In this document: positions 55,589-56,619 of the stretch, piece by piece | Position numbering within the stretch: the first letter of the stretch is position 1 | How the letters are laid out: every line of letters starts with the position of its first letter | Assembly (NCBI GenBank): GCA_037441765.1 | Contig: JBBIRM010000004.1 | Coordinates: forward strand, 1-56,619 | Source: JBBIRM01 sp037441765 | GTDB lineage: Bacteria > Desulfobacterota > BSN033 > UBA1163 | DNA: 56,619 nucleotides | Direction of reading: 5' to 3' | Notes under the pieces: model-generated | Told to the model about the DNA's origin: nothing | Seen by the model: the letters and a program-made list of their open reading frames with translations, nothing else | Database searches by the model: none | Made by a program: the position numbers and the translations under genes

Positions 55589-56619
55589 TTAGAGTTCTTC
55601 CCTTTTCTCCTCCAACAATTCGGTATCTAAACAAAGGCTTTGCAACTCCTTCACCAATACATTAAAGGATTCTGGAAGGCCAGGTTCGAAGGTATGCTCC
55701 CCCTTCACGATGGCCTCATAGACTCGGGTTCTTCCTGCCACATCATCCGATTTCACAGTTAAAAATTCTTGGAGGGAATAGGCTGCACCGTATGCCTCCA
55801 GCGCCCAAACCTCCATCTCTCCTAAACGTTGACCTCCAAATTGAGCTTTTCCTCCTAAAGGCTGTTGTGTCACCAATGAGTATGGGCCGATTGAACGGGC
55901 ATGAATCTTATCATCCACCAAATGATGTAATTTAAGGAGATACATATAGCCCACCGTGACCTTCTGGTGGAAGGGTTCACCTGTTCTGCCGTCATAGAGG
56001 GTTGTCTGGCCGCTAATAGGTAGCCCTGCCCTTCTCAGGTATTCCTTAATCTCTTCCTCAGAGGCACCATCGAAAACAGGGACGGACATGAAGACCCCTT
56101 CTCCTAATTTCTTTGCCAGCTCAATGATCTCATCATCGGTAGCCTGGTCTAAATAATCATTGATCTCTTTAGAGGAGTAGATCTCTTTAATTTTCCTTCT
56201 AAGCAATTTAGGATTGAAATGTTTCTGAAGATAATCTTGAATCATCCACCCCAGTCCTTTGGCCGCCCAACCTAAATGGGTTTCTAAAATCTGGCCCACG
56301 TTCATTCTTGAAGGTACACCTAAGGGGTTCAAAACAATTTCAACGGGCGTTCCATCTTCCAAGAAAGGCATATCTTCTTCAGGGAGAATTCGTGAGATGA
56401 TCCCTTTGTTCCCATGACGGCCTGACATCTTATCCCCTACCGAAAGTTTTCTTTTCATAGCGATGTAAACCTTAACCGTTTTGATCACCCCAGGGGCCAG
56501 TTCATCTCCCCTCTTCAGTTTGGCCAACTTCTCAGAAAAGACCCCCTTGACAACATTGATCTGCAATTCACCCTGGTCCAGTATTCGGTGAACTTCCGGT
56601 AGGATCCTCTTCCCTTCAA
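55589..56619 (-). CDS. rpoB: DNA-directed RNA polymerase beta subunit, C-terminal part
   Basis: The frame is open to the window edge, so about 343 C-terminal residues are seen and the start is outside. Typical segments are GDKMSGRHGNKGIISRILPEEDMPFLEDG (in pieces), LNPLGVPSRMNVGQILETHLG and GGKAQFGGQRLGEMEVWALEAYGA (in pieces). The rifampicin region is not included. The gene is upstream of rpoC, with which it forms the usual rpoBC operon. Confidence 0.96.
   Translation of the reverse strand, partial: EGKRILPEVHRILDQGELQINVVKGVFSEKLAKLKRGDELAPGVIKTVKVYIAMKRKLSVGDKMSGRHGNKGIISRILPEEDMPFLEDGTPVEIVLNPLGVPSRMNVGQILETHLGWAAKGLGWMIQDYLQKHFNPKLLRRKIKEIYSSKEINDYLDQATDDEIIELAKKLGEGVFMSVPVFDGASEEEIKEYLRRAGLPISGQTTLYDGRTGEPFHQKVTVGYMYLLKLHHLVDDKIHARSIGPYSLVTQQPLGGKAQFGGQRLGEMEVWALEAYGAAYSLQEFLTVKSDDVAGRTRVYEAIVKGEHTFEPGLPESFNVLVKELQSLCLDTELLEEKREEL

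Noticed and set aside
1..56619. CRISPR array, prophage or complete integron
   Set aside because: No regularly spaced repeats, cas genes, phage structural genes or integrase were seen.

Overview
The window reads as a chromosomal segment of a Gram-negative, mainly anaerobic bacterium, most likely a Desulfobacterota/Deltaproteobacteria-type lineage. This is inferred from gene content, since no rRNA gene is present. The pointers are a Tol-Pal outer-membrane cluster, tungstate uptake (TupABC), ADP-forming acyl-CoA synthetase, a branched-chain-amino-acid-type ABC transporter mixed with acyl-CoA enzymes, DUF362 and U32/B12 radical-SAM proteins, and oxygen-defence enzymes (Fe/Mn SOD and an exported superoxide-reductase-like protein).

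Layout. 0.2-0.7 kb: greA behind a repeat-plus-promoter module. 0.8-4.6 kb: leftward tungstate operon (sensor-like regulator, tupA, tupB, tupC). 4.8-5.3 kb: SOD. 5.5-8.3 kb: U32 protein plus B12-binding radical SAM protein. 8.2-9.0 kb: a small hypothetical gene and chorismate mutase. 9.0-10.6 kb: a scar where a secretin 3' fragment abuts a truncated, two-gene insertion sequence. 10.6-11.3 kb: RRM RNA-binding protein and ribosomal protein S21. 11.4-12.8 kb: a GHKL (MORC/Hsp90-like) ATPase. 13.3-24.3 kb: a long leftward operon livG - acyl-CoA synthetase - livHM - livK - lipoprotein - livF - PaaK-like ligase - QueG-like Fe-S protein - acyl-CoA dehydrogenase. It appears to import, activate and oxidise an unidentified carboxylic acid. 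25.2 kb: tRNA-Glu. 25.4-30.8 kb: a rhomboid/DnaJ-domain fusion, an MFS transporter, a two-subunit NDP-forming acyl-CoA synthetase, an HTH-only GntR protein and an IscU-like scaffold. 30.9-31.5 kb: SOR-like protein with a small membrane partner. 31.8-35 kb: glnS, tRNA-Gln, hisS. 35.2-38.1 kb: phosphohexomutase, uppP, CBS protein. 38.1-42 kb: uvrB-uvrC. 42-44 kb: DUF362 protein and a propeller protein. 44.5-46.5 kb: groES-groEL. 46.7-51.3 kb: LysR, tolA, tolB, pal, cpoB. 51.4 kb to the end: rpoC and the 3' part of rpoB.

Most unusual structure. The 12-kb catabolic operon (about 12.9-25.2 kb) is bracketed by an intact tRNA-Glu gene on the right and a diverged 56-bp copy of the 3' half of that tRNA, with its flank, on the left, in the same orientation. 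Just inside, a second 60-bp repeat occurs in inverted orientation at both ends. This looks like an old tRNA-targeted island or cassette, but no integrase remains. Separately, greA and groESL share a long upstream repeat that ends exactly 10 nt before a TTGACA box in both places. At the greA copy the repeat is closed by a 17-bp inverted repeat.

Several start codons are best moved to internal sites with good Shine-Dalgarno sequences (tupA, the SOR-like gene, glnS, groES, groEL, livK, the QueG-like gene, pal, cpoB, rpoC). The coordinates below use those starts.
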